Assembly: GCA_021811305.1 (NCBI GenBank)
Contig: JAJZPD010000029.1
Location: 1 to 8,305, forward strand
Direction: 5' to 3'
DNA length: 8,305 nucleotides
DNA from: a bacterium
GTDB lineage: Bacteria > Patescibacteriota > Minisyncoccia > UBA6257 > Colwellbacteraceae
The position numbers were made by a program, and so were the translations under genes. The notes under the pieces were generated by a model. That model made no database searches and was not told where the DNA came from. It saw only the letters and a list, made by a program, of their open reading frames with translations. Numbering within the stretch: position 1 is the first letter of the stretch; the number at the start of each line of letters is the position of its first letter. This document shows positions 1 to 7,676 of this stretch, in pieces.

Positions 1-50
1 AATCCGCCGAAGCACCCTCCTTCGCTCTTCGGGCTTCGGAGGGTCCGCCG
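1..50. repeat. GC-rich imperfect dyad downstream of dinB
   Basis: Arms ACCCTCC (14-20) and GGAGGGT (38-44) are perfectly complementary around a 17-base loop rich in CTTCGG-like words. The flanks carry related words (CCGCCGAAGC at 4-13, CCGCCG at 45-50). Neither strand has a T-run after the stem, so it is not a classic intrinsic terminator, although it lies past the end of dinB. It resembles the short GC-rich dispersed repeats often seen between genes of metagenomic small-genome bacteria. Copy number cannot be judged from this window. The rest of 51-107 holds nothing I can identify. Confidence 0.45.
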
Positions 51-107
51 CGCTCTCATCCCTAGGCTTACGCCCGGAGTATTCTCGCGCAGGCGGATAA
101 ACATAAC

Positions 108-1184
108 CTATTCGATATTCTCCACTCGGACCCCCAGCAGCCGGACGAGATTCTTGCGCGGATTCTCTCTCTTGTCTAAGAACGGCAGGAAAAGGTCGGT
201 GGCCACAAATTTCAGTAAGGCGGCATCGCCGCCCGGCTGACGCAGAGTCCGCGAACGGGTGACAGTGCGGAAGTTGGAAAATCTGACGGTAATCGCCACG
301 GTGCGGAAAGCGGAAAACCCCTCTTCCCCCATTTTTTCAAATACGCTTTCCGCCATTTCTCCGATCTTCCTTAATAAGAATTTCGGATCCAGCGTATCCT
401 CGTCGAACGTCTCCTGTTCGCCTACCGACTTTGTCTCCCTTTCCTCCGCGACCGGAGAGTCGTCCAGGCCGCGCGCCTTGGCGTACAGCTCCAAACCCCA
501 TTTGCCGAACTTCTCGGCTAATCTTTTTTTCGAGATCCCGCGCAGGTCGCGGATTGTCTTCGCGCCCATCTCTTCCAATCTCGCTTCGGTCTTCGGGCCA
601 ACTCCGGGCAGCTTCCGGACCGACAACATATCGAGCAATCCCTGAACCTGTTTTTCCATTACAATTGTCATTCCGTCTGGCTTCTGTAAGTCGGAGGCGA
701 TCTTGGCCACCAACTTGTTCGGACCGATGCCGACCGAAGCGGTGAGCCGTTCTTTCTTTCGTATCTCCTCTTTAATACGCCGCATCGCCTCCTCAGCCCG
801 CTTGTAGCTGTCGCAGAAGCTTAGATCGAGGTACGCCTCATCGACGCTGGTTTTCTCTATAATCTCAACCCTCTTTCTAAGTATCTCTTCGATCTCCGCA
901 GAGACCCTGAAATATTTCTCCATATCCACGCTCAAAAAAACCGCCGCCGGTTTTCCTTCGTTTACGGCAGCCTGGGAAAGCCGCCAGGCGACCGAGATCG
1001 GCTGGGCGGAATGAATACCGTATTTCCGCGCCGCGTAGTTGGCTGTCGAAACAACCCCGCGGCCGGCGCCCTCTTTCGGGTCGGAGCCAACAACTATCGG
1101 CCACCCGGCCAACTTCGGTCGATCCCTCTCCTCGATGGCGGCAAAAAACGCATCCATATCCAGATGGCCGATAATACGCTTCAT
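108..1184 (-). CDS. dinB: DNA polymerase IV (Y-family translesion polymerase)
   Basis: This is an error-prone, distributive DNA polymerase that extends primers past damaged template bases. The 358-residue length is normal for the family. The palm motif HLDMDAFFA (7-15) supplies metal ligand D9 and the likely steric gate F14. SVDEAYLD (113-120) supplies D115 and E116. ASVGIGPNKLVAKIASD (149-165) and the HhH-like thumb LPGVGPKTE (192-200) follow, with the little-finger domain from about 245 to the end. The ATG at 1184 is chosen because MKRIIGHLDMD matches the usual family N-terminus. No Shine-Dalgarno is visible. The protein stops at GVRVENIE, about where other members would continue into a C-terminal clamp-binding peptide, and none is seen. 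It is transcribed away from the membrane protein gene at 1282, so it has its own promoter. It is not joined to the uvr operon but shares its repair role. Confidence 0.96.
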   Translation of the reverse strand: MKRIIGHLDMDAFFAAIEERDRPKLAGWPIVVGSDPKEGAGRGVVSTANYAARKYGIHSAQPISVAWRLSQAAVNEGKPAAVFLSVDMEKYFRVSAEIEEILRKRVEIIEKTSVDEAYLDLSFCDSYKRAEEAMRRIKEEIRKKERLTASVGIGPNKLVAKIASDLQKPDGMTIVMEKQVQGLLDMLSVRKLPGVGPKTEARLEEMGAKTIRDLRGISKKRLAEKFGKWGLELYAKARGLDDSPVAEERETKSVGEQETFDEDTLDPKFLLRKIGEMAESVFEKMGEEGFSAFRTVAITVRFSNFRTVTRSRTLRQPGGDAALLKFVATDLFLPFLDKRENPRKNLVRLLGVRVENIE

Positions 1185-1198
1185 TATCTGAATGATAA
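1184..1198 (-). promoter_or_regulatory. Putative dinB -10 element and inverted repeat at the start codon
   Basis: On the minus strand TATCAT (1192-1197) matches the sigma70 -10 consensus in 5 of 6 positions and lies 7 bases before the dinB ATG. Transcription would then begin at or next to the start codon. No convincing -35 hexamer is found 16-18 bases upstream. The same stretch forms an inverted repeat, TTATC-N5-GATAA (1184-1198), that could bind a repressor at the start site. Both readings are tentative. Confidence 0.3.
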
Positions 1199-1244
1199 AT
1201 CAGCGCCGAGAATAGTGTTAGCGCTTGCCTTCCTTATTCCTTAA

Positions 1245-1273
1245 TTGACCGCGGTTCTCGCCGGAGTTATCTT
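1245..1273 (+). promoter_or_regulatory. Sigma70-type promoter of the membrane protein gene
   Basis: TTGACC (1245-1250), a 17-base spacer and TATCTT (1268-1273) fit the housekeeping consensus well. The hexamers and spacer length are identical to those before uvrB. The expected transcription start, about 1280, falls within two bases of the ATG at 1282, so the message would be leaderless or nearly so. A GGAG at 1263-1266 is 15 bases from the ATG, too far for a normal Shine-Dalgarno, and would lie upstream of the predicted transcript. Confidence 0.6.
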
Positions 1274-1281
1274 TAAAAAAT

Positions 1282-1776
1282 ATGACGCTTGCCACGCACG
1301 AAGCCGTCGGAGGACTGGTGGCCGCGGCGGTCGCGCCGCTGCCGGCCGTCGGATTCATCCTCGCATTCCTTAGCCACTTCGCTCTGGATGCAATACCGCA
1401 CTGGGATTACCAAATCTCCTCTCTGGAGCGCAATCCCGCCGACCCGCTACGCAACAGAGTGCTCTTCGGCCGCAGTTTTCTCGGGGACGCGCTCAAGGTT
1501 GTATCAGACTGCTTGATCGGCTTAGCCGTTATACTTCTCTTCCACTACCTCGCCGGGCTACCGCTTGTGCCTATGCTTATCGGAGCGGTCGCCGGGGCCT
1601 TGCCGGATTTTTTGCAGTTCATCTACTTCGTTCTTAAGGAGGAACCTCTAACTTCCTTGCAGAAATTTCACGTCTGGATGCACGCGACGAAAAAAATAAG
1701 ATCGGCCCTTGGCGGCATTGTTTTCCAAGCAGGAGTTTTAGCCATAATCGCCTTCTTGGTTATTTACTGCCGATAA
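1282..1776 (+). CDS. Membrane protein of the YdjM / LexA-binding putative hydrolase type (PF04307-like)
   Basis: This 164-residue inner-membrane protein begins MTLATHEAVGG and carries SHFALDAIPHWD at 31-42. H6, H32, D36, H40 and D42 form a His/Asp pattern like a metal site. ALPDF (106-110) and H130/H134 (FHVWMH) add further polar residues near membranes. Hydrophobic segments lie at about 8-30, 72-92, 94-115 and 143-162. The pattern fits the PF04307 group, whose Pfam name refers to LexA binding and a putative metal-dependent hydrolase; its true reaction is unknown. The start is supported by the usual N-terminal T-H motif directly after Met. The gene diverges from dinB and ends 4 bases from the uvrC stop codon, so it is squeezed between two repair units. 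A role in the damage response is inference from position and family name only. Confidence 0.75.
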   Translation: MTLATHEAVGGLVAAAVAPLPAVGFILAFLSHFALDAIPHWDYQISSLERNPADPLRNRVLFGRSFLGDALKVVSDCLIGLAVILLFHYLAGLPLVPMLIGAVAGALPDFLQFIYFVLKEEPLTSLQKFHVWMHATKKIRSALGGIVFQAGVLAIIAFLVIYCR

Positions 1777-1780
1777 AAGG

Positions 1781-2992
1781 CTAGCTTAAGAGGTTTTTTC
1801 CGCGCACTCGGCGGTGATAGCCGATAGCGAAGCGGTGCGCCTCATCCCGCAGCCTGATTAAATCATCTTTTCCTATCCAATCTGGGAGCCGGCCTATAAA
1901 ATCGTTCCGCTTGCGCTCCGGTCCTTTGGCGATTCCAGCGACGGAAATGCGCAAGCCTTTTTCCACCAGCGCCTCATGCGCCGCGGCGGCCTGCGCCACT
2001 CCCCCGTCAACCAGTATTAAATTCGGCAGAGGCCAAGGATTATTCAAGCGGCGCGAAACAACTTCCTTCATCATTCCAACATCATTTGACCCAGTGACGG
2101 TGCGTATCTTAAAAAGTCTGTACTCGCTCTTCCTGATTTCGCCGTTCTGCCACACCGTCATCGAACCGACAGCCGAGGTTCCGGAGATGTTCGAGATGTC
2201 GTAGCACTCGACTCTCTTGCCATGAGCGGCGTCGAATGGTTTGCCTTCTATTTTGTTCTCGCTGATTAGCGCCACATCCTGAATGTGCTTCAAAGCGAAG
2301 ATTTGTTTGCGCAGCTTAGCCGCCCTTTCAAACTCGGTCTTTTTCGCCGCCTCACCCATCTCCTTCTCTAAGGATTTTAAAATCCTTTCCTTTTTTCCGC
2401 TGAAGAACAGCTCGATATTCTTGATAGTCTTCAAGTATTCCTTACGGCCGACCGCCTTGATGCAGGTACCCGGACATAGGCCGATCTCGTACTCAAAGCA
2501 CGGCCGTTTCTCTTTACCGACTTTTTCCGGCGGATGGATGCTGTACGGAAAAATGCGGCGGATTATCCGTAGCGCCTCGCGGATACTTGAAGCCGAAGTG
2601 AAGGGACCGAAAGTGGAACGGGCCGATAGTCCTCCCAGCTCTTTGCCATAGACGAGAATCACGCGGGGGAACTCTTCCTTGGTCACGACCACGTATAGGA
2701 AGCTCTTATCGTCCTTTTCCTTGATGTTGTAGAAGGGCGAATATTTTTTAATGAGCTGCGACTCGAGTATCAGCGCCTCGATAGCCGTGTCGGTCGAGAC
2801 GTGATCGATCTTCCGTATCTCCGAGACCAGCATGGCGATTCTAGCTTCCTGCGAGCGCAGAAAATAGCTGGAAACCCTTCGGCGCAGGTTCACCGCCTTG
2901 CCGACATAAATGACCTTGCCGGCCGCGTTTTTCATCAGATAAACGCCCGGAGTGGTCGGAAGATTTCGGTAGATTTTTTTCTGATCGACCAT
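1781..2992 (-). CDS. uvrC: UvrABC excinuclease subunit C, short form
   Basis: UvrC makes the two cuts in nucleotide excision repair after UvrB has verified a lesion. At 403 residues it is far below the usual 550-620. The GIY-YIG nuclease (about 12-95) has G16-V17-Y18, Y29-V30-G31, R39 and E77, for the 3' cut. A cysteine cluster follows (C165, C173, C177), then a UVR motif (about 205-240) for UvrB contact. The RNase H-like nuclease keeps CYDISNISG (D265), SNDVGMM (D304), LVDGG (D329) and RDEAHRFA (H386), for the 5' cut. Only about 25 residues separate the UVR motif from D265, against well over 100 in E. coli, and the protein ends just after YHRRVRGK, without the (HhH)2 DNA-binding domain. The ATG at 2992 has no Shine-Dalgarno. 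It is the last gene of uvrBAC, 36 bases after uvrA. Confidence 0.95.
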   Translation of the reverse strand: MVDQKKIYRNLPTTPGVYLMKNAAGKVIYVGKAVNLRRRVSSYFLRSQEARIAMLVSEIRKIDHVSTDTAIEALILESQLIKKYSPFYNIKEKDDKSFLYVVVTKEEFPRVILVYGKELGGLSARSTFGPFTSASSIREALRIIRRIFPYSIHPPEKVGKEKRPCFEYEIGLCPGTCIKAVGRKEYLKTIKNIELFFSGKKERILKSLEKEMGEAAKKTEFERAAKLRKQIFALKHIQDVALISENKIEGKPFDAAHGKRVECYDISNISGTSAVGSMTVWQNGEIRKSEYRLFKIRTVTGSNDVGMMKEVVSRRLNNPWPLPNLILVDGGVAQAAAAHEALVEKGLRISVAGIAKGPERKRNDFIGRLPDWIGKDDLIRLRDEAHRFAIGYHRRVRGKNLLS

Positions 2993-3017
2993 GATGACTA
3001 AATGTGGGTTTGTATTC

Positions 3018-3045
3018 GCGTTTGGGATTTAGCGCTTGGGATTCA
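3018..3045. repeat. Two-copy 14-bp tandem repeat across the uvrA stop codon
   Basis: GCGTTTGGGATTTA (3018-3031) is followed directly by GCGCTTGGGATTCA (3032-3045), identical at 12 of 14 positions. The second unit encodes the last four residues of UvrA (NPKR) and the first contains its stop codon. Words of the TTTGGGATT type recur as intergenic tandem repeats in Parcubacteria-like genomes, as I recall; this copy seems to have run into the gene end. Confidence 0.6.
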
Positions 3046-5551
3046 AAGTTTTCCTCAAGTACTCGCCCGTATAGCTTCCGGCCCTTTTGGAAACATCCTC
3101 CGGCGTTCCGATGGCTACTATTTTTCCGCCGGCCTCACCTCCTTCCGGCCCGAGATCGATAACCCAGTCGGCGCACTTGATCACATCGAGATTATGCTCG
3201 ATGACAACAATCGTATTGCCACGATCGACCAGGCGCTGCAATACGACCAGGAGCTTCTCGATATCCGAAAAGTGCAAGCCGGTAGTCGGCTCGTCCAACA
3301 GGTAAAGCGTGCGGCGCGTATCGCGTTTGGCCAGCTCCGCCGCCAGCTTTATCCTCTGGGCTTCTCCGCCGGAAAGGGTGGTCGCCGGCTGACCCAGTTC
3401 CATATATCCTAGGCCGACCTCGTTGAGGATCTTTAGTTTGTCGTAAAGGGAAGGTATGTCCTCAAAGAACTTAACCGCCTCGCTGACCGTCATCCGCAGG
3501 ATGTCGTAGATATTCTTCTCGCGATACTGGACCTCGAGAGTCTCGCGATCGAATCTCTTCCCCTGGCAGATATTGCAGGTAACATAAACCGTCGGCAGAA
3601 AGTGCATTTCAATAGACAAATAGCCGTGCCCTTCGCAATGTTCGCATCTTCCGCCTTTCACGTTGAAACTGAACCTTCCCGGCTTCCAGCCGCGGACTCT
3701 GGCGTCTTCGGTTGCGGAAAACAGTTCTCTGATCTCCGTCCAGGCGCCGATATAAGTCGCCGGGTTGGAGCGGGGCGTCCGGCCGATCGGCGATTGATCG
3801 ATATTGATGATGCGATTGATGTATTCCAATCCGAGCAGCGACTTGTGCGCGCCCGGCTTGTAGCTGGCGCGGTTAAACTTGTTAGCCAAGGTCTTATAGA
3901 TGACGTCGTAAACCAAAGTGCTTTTCCCGGAACCGGAAACTCCGGTCACTGCCGTCAGTTTGCGGAGAGGAATGTCCACGTCGATGTTTTTCAGATTGTT
4001 TTCAGTCGCTCCCCTGATTTTCAGGAAATCTCCGGGGTGGCGCACCGCGCGCCGTTCCCGCGGAATCTCGATCATTTTATCGCCGCGCAAGTAATCAAGT
4101 GTTAATGATTTAACTTTCTTGTCCTTCAAAATATCCGGCAGAGGACCTTCCGCCACCACCGTGCCCCCGTTAACCCCGGCACCCGGGCCGAAATCGACCA
4201 GGTAATCGCTGGCGTATATTGTGTCCTCGTCATGCTCTACCACCACGATTGTGTTGCCGAGATCGCGCAGGTTCTGCAGCGTCTTGATAAGCTTGGCATT
4301 GTCCCGCTGGTGTAACCCGATTGTCGGCTCGTCCAGGATGTAAAGCGTTCCAACCAGCCTAGAACCGATCTGCGAAGCCAGCCTAATCCTCTGGGCCTCT
4401 CCTCCGGAGAGCGTTCCGGCCTTGCGGTCCAGCGTCAAATAGTTCAGCCCGACGTCGGAGAGAAACTTCAGCCGGCTCTTTATCTCGCGCAACGGCACTT
4501 CGGCCACCACCTTCTGTTCCGCAGTCAATCTTATTTTGTCAAAAAACTCCGTCGCATCGTCGATAGAGAATGAGGTAACCTCGGCGATGTTTTTCTCGGA
4601 GATTAGTACGCTCAAAGCCTCGGGCCGCAGCCTCTTTCCGGCGCAGACCGGGCAGAGTTCTTCTGTCCATAAATCCTTGGTGCCGAGGCCGTGGCAGGTT
4701 TCGCAGGCTCCGTACGGACTGTTGAATGAGAAAAGTCGCGGTTCGATTTCCGGGAAGGAAAAATTATCGTTCGGGCAGGTGAACTTGGCCGAAAGCGCCA
4801 CCTCGTTATCGCTGGTGACGATAGTAACCACGTCATTGCCGTATTTCAGCGCGGCCTCGATCGATTCCGCCAGTCGCTGGCGGTTGTCTTTATCGGTAAA
4901 ATTCATTCCGCCCGGGATGCGGTCGACGACCAGCTCGATGTCGTGCTTCTTGTTCTTATTAAGTTCAATCCGCTCATGCAAAGAATGAAGCTTCCCATCG
5001 ATCCTCGCTTCGCGGAAACCGGCGTTCAAGAAATCATAAAGCATTTGGTAGTACTCGCCTTTCCGGCCGCGGACCGCCGGCGACATTATTAAGATGTTCT
5101 TCCCGGACTTGTCCTCGCCGGCCAGAGCGATGGCGGCGTCGACGATCTGATCGTTGGTCAGCCTCCTAATTTCGCGCCCGCAAATTGGGCAGAAAGGGGT
5201 GCCGACACGCGCAAAAAGAACCCGCAGATAATCGTAAATCTCGGTGATAGTGGCAACCGTCGAGCGGGGATTAGAAGAGTGGGCTTTCTGGTCGATGGAG
5301 ATGGCCGGAGACAACCCCTCGATCTCATCGATATCAGGCTTGTCCATCCTCTCTAGAAACTGCCTGGCATAGGCGGAGAGGGACTCGATGTACCGGCGCT
5401 GCCCCTCCGCGAAGATAGTGTCGAAAGCCAAGCTGGACTTGCCCGACCCCGAAGGGCCTGTGAAAACTATCATCTTGTCGCGAGGAATTTCCAGATCGAC
5501 GTTCTTTAAATTATGCTCACGCGCCCCTTTTATTTTTATCTTTGTTTGCAT
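3029..5551 (-). CDS. uvrA: UvrABC excinuclease subunit A, insertion-domain-less form
   Basis: UvrA is the dimeric ABC-type ATPase that scans DNA for bulky lesions and loads UvrB. The 840-residue protein is about 100 shorter than usual. Domains in order: Walker [10 protein letters not shown] (32-40), UvrB-binding domain (about 119-255, opening with CPICGRE), first zinc-finger region (C259, then C283/C286), signature LSGGE (381-385), Walker B LYILDEPT (403-410), second Walker [10 protein letters not shown] (537-545), second zinc finger C636/C639-C659/C662 with 19 residues between the pairs, LSGGE (726-730) and Walker B LYLLDEPT (749-756). The insertion domain normally between CxxC at 283-286 and CxxC at 300-303 is missing. 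The first zinc finger has CPND where CxxC is normal. The start lies 6 bases after the uvrB stop, with no clear Shine-Dalgarno, suggesting translational coupling. The last four residues come from a tandem repeat. Confidence 0.97.
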   Translation of the reverse strand: MQTKIKIKGAREHNLKNVDLEIPRDKMIVFTGPSGSGKSSLAFDTIFAEGQRRYIESLSAYARQFLERMDKPDIDEIEGLSPAISIDQKAHSSNPRSTVATITEIYDYLRVLFARVGTPFCPICGREIRRLTNDQIVDAAIALAGEDKSGKNILIMSPAVRGRKGEYYQMLYDFLNAGFREARIDGKLHSLHERIELNKNKKHDIELVVDRIPGGMNFTDKDNRQRLAESIEAALKYGNDVVTIVTSDNEVALSAKFTCPNDNFSFPEIEPRLFSFNSPYGACETCHGLGTKDLWTEELCPVCAGKRLRPEALSVLISEKNIAEVTSFSIDDATEFFDKIRLTAEQKVVAEVPLREIKSRLKFLSDVGLNYLTLDRKAGTLSGGEAQRIRLASQIGSRLVGTLYILDEPTIGLHQRDNAKLIKTLQNLRDLGNTIVVVEHDEDTIYASDYLVDFGPGAGVNGGTVVAEGPLPDILKDKKVKSLTLDYLRGDKMIEIPRERRAVRHPGDFLKIRGATENNLKNIDVDIPLRKLTAVTGVSGSGKSTLVYDVIYKTLANKFNRASYKPGAHKSLLGLEYINRIINIDQSPIGRTPRSNPATYIGAWTEIRELFSATEDARVRGWKPGRFSFNVKGGRCEHCEGHGYLSIEMHFLPTVYVTCNICQGKRFDRETLEVQYREKNIYDILRMTVSEAVKFFEDIPSLYDKLKILNEVGLGYMELGQPATTLSGGEAQRIKLAAELAKRDTRRTLYLLDEPTTGLHFSDIEKLLVVLQRLVDRGNTIVVIEHNLDVIKCADWVIDLGPEGGEAGGKIVAIGTPEDVSKRAGSYTGEYLRKTLNPKR

Positions 5552-5557
5552 CTTGGT

Positions 5558-7585
5558 TTATCGCCTTCCTGCCGCTTGGCGGACGGACTTTTCATCTTTA
5601 TCGCCCTTTTCTTTGGGAAACTTCGTCGCTTTCAATTCTTTGATTTCGTCTCGCAGTATCGCTGCCAGTTCGAAATCCAGATCCTTGGCAGCCTCTTTCA
5701 TCTCCCTTTCTTTATCGCGGATCATCTCGGCGATTGCCGCCTTCGACTTCACCACCGGCTTCATTTCCAGCGATAAAATATCTTCTGCCGGCAGGATGTC
5801 TTTAATCTCCTTTTCGACGGTGCGCGGAGTAATGTGGTTCTCCTCGTTATACCGCAGCTGGAGTTGGCGCCGACGGTCGGTTTCCCCTACCGCCCGCTTG
5901 ATTGATCCGGTAATCCGGTCGGCATACATCAAGACCTCGCCGTTGACGTTTCTGGCGGCGCGGCCGATTGTCTGGATCAAGGAAGTTTCGCTGCGCAGAA
6001 ACCCCTCCTTGTCGGCGTCGAGTATCGCCACCAGCGTTACCTCCGGCAAATCCAATCCTTCGCGCAGCAGGTTTACTCCGACCAAGACGTCGAACTCGCC
6101 CTTGCGCAGCTTGGTTAGTATCTTTATCCGCTCCAGAGTCTTCACGTCGCTGTGCAGGTAGCTGACCTTGATTTTTTTCTGCTGAGCCAGGTAGTCGCTT
6201 AAATCCTCGGCCATTTTCTTGGTTAAGGTCGTAACCAAGACCCTTTCCTTCCGGGCAACCCGCTCTTCGATGCGCGGGATAAGGTCGTCCACCTGACCCA
6301 TAGCCGGCCGGATTATGATTCTTGGATCGACTAATCCGGTCGGGCGGATAATCTGCTCGACAATTTGTTTGCTTTTCTCCCGCTCGTACGGTCCGGGAGT
6401 AGCTGAAGTAAAAATAACCTGGCTGATCCTCCCCTCGAACTCCGGGAAGCGCAGCGGTCGGTTGTCGGCGGCCGACGGCAGGCGGAAGCCGTATTCGATC
6501 AAAGTCTCTTTCCTGGCCCGATCGCCTTGGAACATGCCGTTCAGCTGCGGAACGGTGATGTGCGACTCGTCGATAATAGTCAGGAAGTCTTCGGGGAAAT
6601 AATCCAAAAGGGTGTCTGGTGCCTCGCCGGCTTTCCTGCCCGACAGATGACGGGAATAATTTTCGATACCATGGCAATATCCGACCTCGCGGATCATCGC
6701 CACGTCCATCTTCGTCCTCCTCTCCAATCTTTCCGCCTCCAGATATTTTCCTTCTTTCTCGAAATATTTCAGCCGTTCCTTCAGCTCGGCCATTATCTCT
6801 TTGGCCGCTCTCTCCCGATCCTCCTTAACCGTTAGAAAGTGCTTGGCCGGAGATATATAAACCTCTTCGACGCGCGGGGTCTTGCCCACCTGCCATCCCT
6901 TGACCGGATCAATGACAAAAATATCGGTTATCGCATCGTTAACCACCCGTAAATTGTAAACAACCTCCTCGTTCACTGGCATAATTTCCCAGTTGTCGCC
7001 GCGCAGGCGGAAGGTACCTCGTTTCAAATCCGCGGTGGTCCTGCTAAAGTGCACCTCGATAAGTTTTCTGGTCAGCTCTTTCCGTGAAAGGCGGTCGCCA
7101 ACCTTAATCCGCAATAAGTTAGCCTTATAAACCTCGGGCGCGCCCAAGCCGTAGATACAAGAGACCGAGGCGACGACGATGACGTCGCGACGGGTGAGAA
7201 GCGCGGTCGTGGCCGCGTGGCGCAGCTTATCGATCTCGTCGTTAATCATCGCCTCCTTATCGATATAAGTGTCGCTCGATGGCATATAAGCCTCCGGCTG
7301 GTAGTAGTCGTAATAGGAAACGAAATAATGGACGGCGTTATTGGGAAAAAGCTCCCGGAACTCGTTGCATAGCTGGGCCGCCAAGGTCTTGTTATGCGCA
7401 ATGACCAAGGTCGGCTTATTAACCTCGGCGATGACGCTCGCCGCGGTGAAAGTCTTTCCCGATCCGGTCACCCCTAAAAGGGTCTGTTTATCAAACCCCT
7501 TCCGCAGGCCCTCGACCAGCTCGGCTATCGCCTGCGGCTGGTCGCCGGTCGGCTTATTCTTACTGACCAATTGAAATTCCGACAT
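5558..7585 (-). CDS. uvrB: UvrABC excinuclease subunit B
   Basis: UvrB is the helicase-like damage verifier. UvrA loads it; it probes DNA with a beta-hairpin and recruits UvrC. At 675 residues it is full length. Visible parts are Walker A GVTGSGKT (38-45), the beta-hairpin region starting [15 protein letters not shown] (91-105), Walker B-like DESH (339-342), motif [10 protein letters not shown] (538-545) and a C-terminal UVR motif (about 617-652) that pairs with the matching motif of UvrC. A Lys/Arg/Glu-rich tail follows. The ATG at 7585 gives the standard N-terminus ([17 protein letters not shown]). It is the first gene of uvrB-uvrA-uvrC, with a strong promoter at 7639-7667 and a roughly 47-base structured leader. 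Nothing suggests damage to the gene. Confidence 0.98.
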   Translation of the reverse strand: MSEFQLVSKNKPTGDQPQAIAELVEGLRKGFDKQTLLGVTGSGKTFTAASVIAEVNKPTLVIAHNKTLAAQLCNEFRELFPNNAVHYFVSYYDYYQPEAYMPSSDTYIDKEAMINDEIDKLRHAATTALLTRRDVIVVASVSCIYGLGAPEVYKANLLRIKVGDRLSRKELTRKLIEVHFSRTTADLKRGTFRLRGDNWEIMPVNEEVVYNLRVVNDAITDIFVIDPVKGWQVGKTPRVEEVYISPAKHFLTVKEDRERAAKEIMAELKERLKYFEKEGKYLEAERLERRTKMDVAMIREVGYCHGIENYSRHLSGRKAGEAPDTLLDYFPEDFLTIIDESHITVPQLNGMFQGDRARKETLIEYGFRLPSAADNRPLRFPEFEGRISQVIFTSATPGPYEREKSKQIVEQIIRPTGLVDPRIIIRPAMGQVDDLIPRIEERVARKERVLVTTLTKKMAEDLSDYLAQQKKIKVSYLHSDVKTLERIKILTKLRKGEFDVLVGVNLLREGLDLPEVTLVAILDADKEGFLRSETSLIQTIGRAARNVNGEVLMYADRITGSIKRAVGETDRRRQLQLRYNEENHITPRTVEKEIKDILPAEDILSLEMKPVVKSKAAIAEMIRDKEREMKEAAKDLDFELAAILRDEIKELKATKFPKEKGDKDEKSVRQAAGRR

Positions 7586-7624
7586 AAAACGCCAAAACGC
7601 CCCCGTTTTTCCTTCTCTAGGGGG
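7586..7624 (-). promoter_or_regulatory. Structured uvrB leader with a hairpin between a Shine-Dalgarno-like site and the ATG
   Basis: Read on the minus strand, AGAAGGA (7610-7616) is followed at once by AAAACG-GGGG-CGTTTT (7594-7609), a perfect 6-bp stem with a 4-base loop, then eight bases (7586-7593) and the ATG. Unfolded, the Shine-Dalgarno-like site is about 24 bases from the ATG; folded, the effective gap is about 8. A competing stem pairs CCCCC (7620-7624) with GGGGG (7600-7604), which would put AGAAGGA in a 15-base loop and use the other hairpin's loop bases. On the plus strand AAAACGCC is tandemly repeated (7586-7593, 7594-7601). The structures are seen; a role in translation control is inference. 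Confidence 0.45.
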
Positions 7625-7638
7625 TATTAGCTCCAGCT

Positions 7639-7667
7639 AAGATACGACAAAATATCTCATCGGTCAA
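7639..7667 (-). promoter_or_regulatory. Sigma70-type promoter of the uvrBAC operon
   Basis: On the minus strand TTGACC (7662-7667), a 17-base spacer and TATCTT (7639-7644) form a near-consensus promoter, with the start of transcription expected near 7632. An AT-rich stretch precedes the -35. An inverted repeat AGATA-N8-TATCT (7640-7657) overlaps the -10 and spacer and could be an operator. The same hexamers and spacing occur before the membrane protein gene at 1282. Confidence 0.7.
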
Positions 7668-7676
7668 TTCTAAATT

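Noticed and set aside
14..44. Intrinsic terminator of dinB
   Set aside because: The GC stem is present but neither strand has a T-run after it, and it lies over 60 bases past the stop codon.
1777..1800. Bidirectional terminator between uvrC and the membrane protein gene
   Set aside because: A run of six T occurs at 1794-1799 on the plus strand, but it is inside uvrC coding sequence and the bases before it form no stable stem.
1781..2992. uvrC broken by a frameshift or premature stop
   Set aside because: The frame is continuous through H386 and YHRR, and the DNA past the stop belongs to a real convergent gene, so the short form looks genuine.
3602..4105. Plus-strand open frame of 167 codons opposite uvrA
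   Set aside because: It is antisense to the second ATPase half and second zinc finger of UvrA, with no ribosome site or recognisable motif.
5388..6161. Long open frame on the plus strand (257 codons)
   Set aside because: It lies fully antisense to uvrA and uvrB, whose conserved motifs are unmistakable; its translation is Ser/Arg-rich and shows no family pattern.
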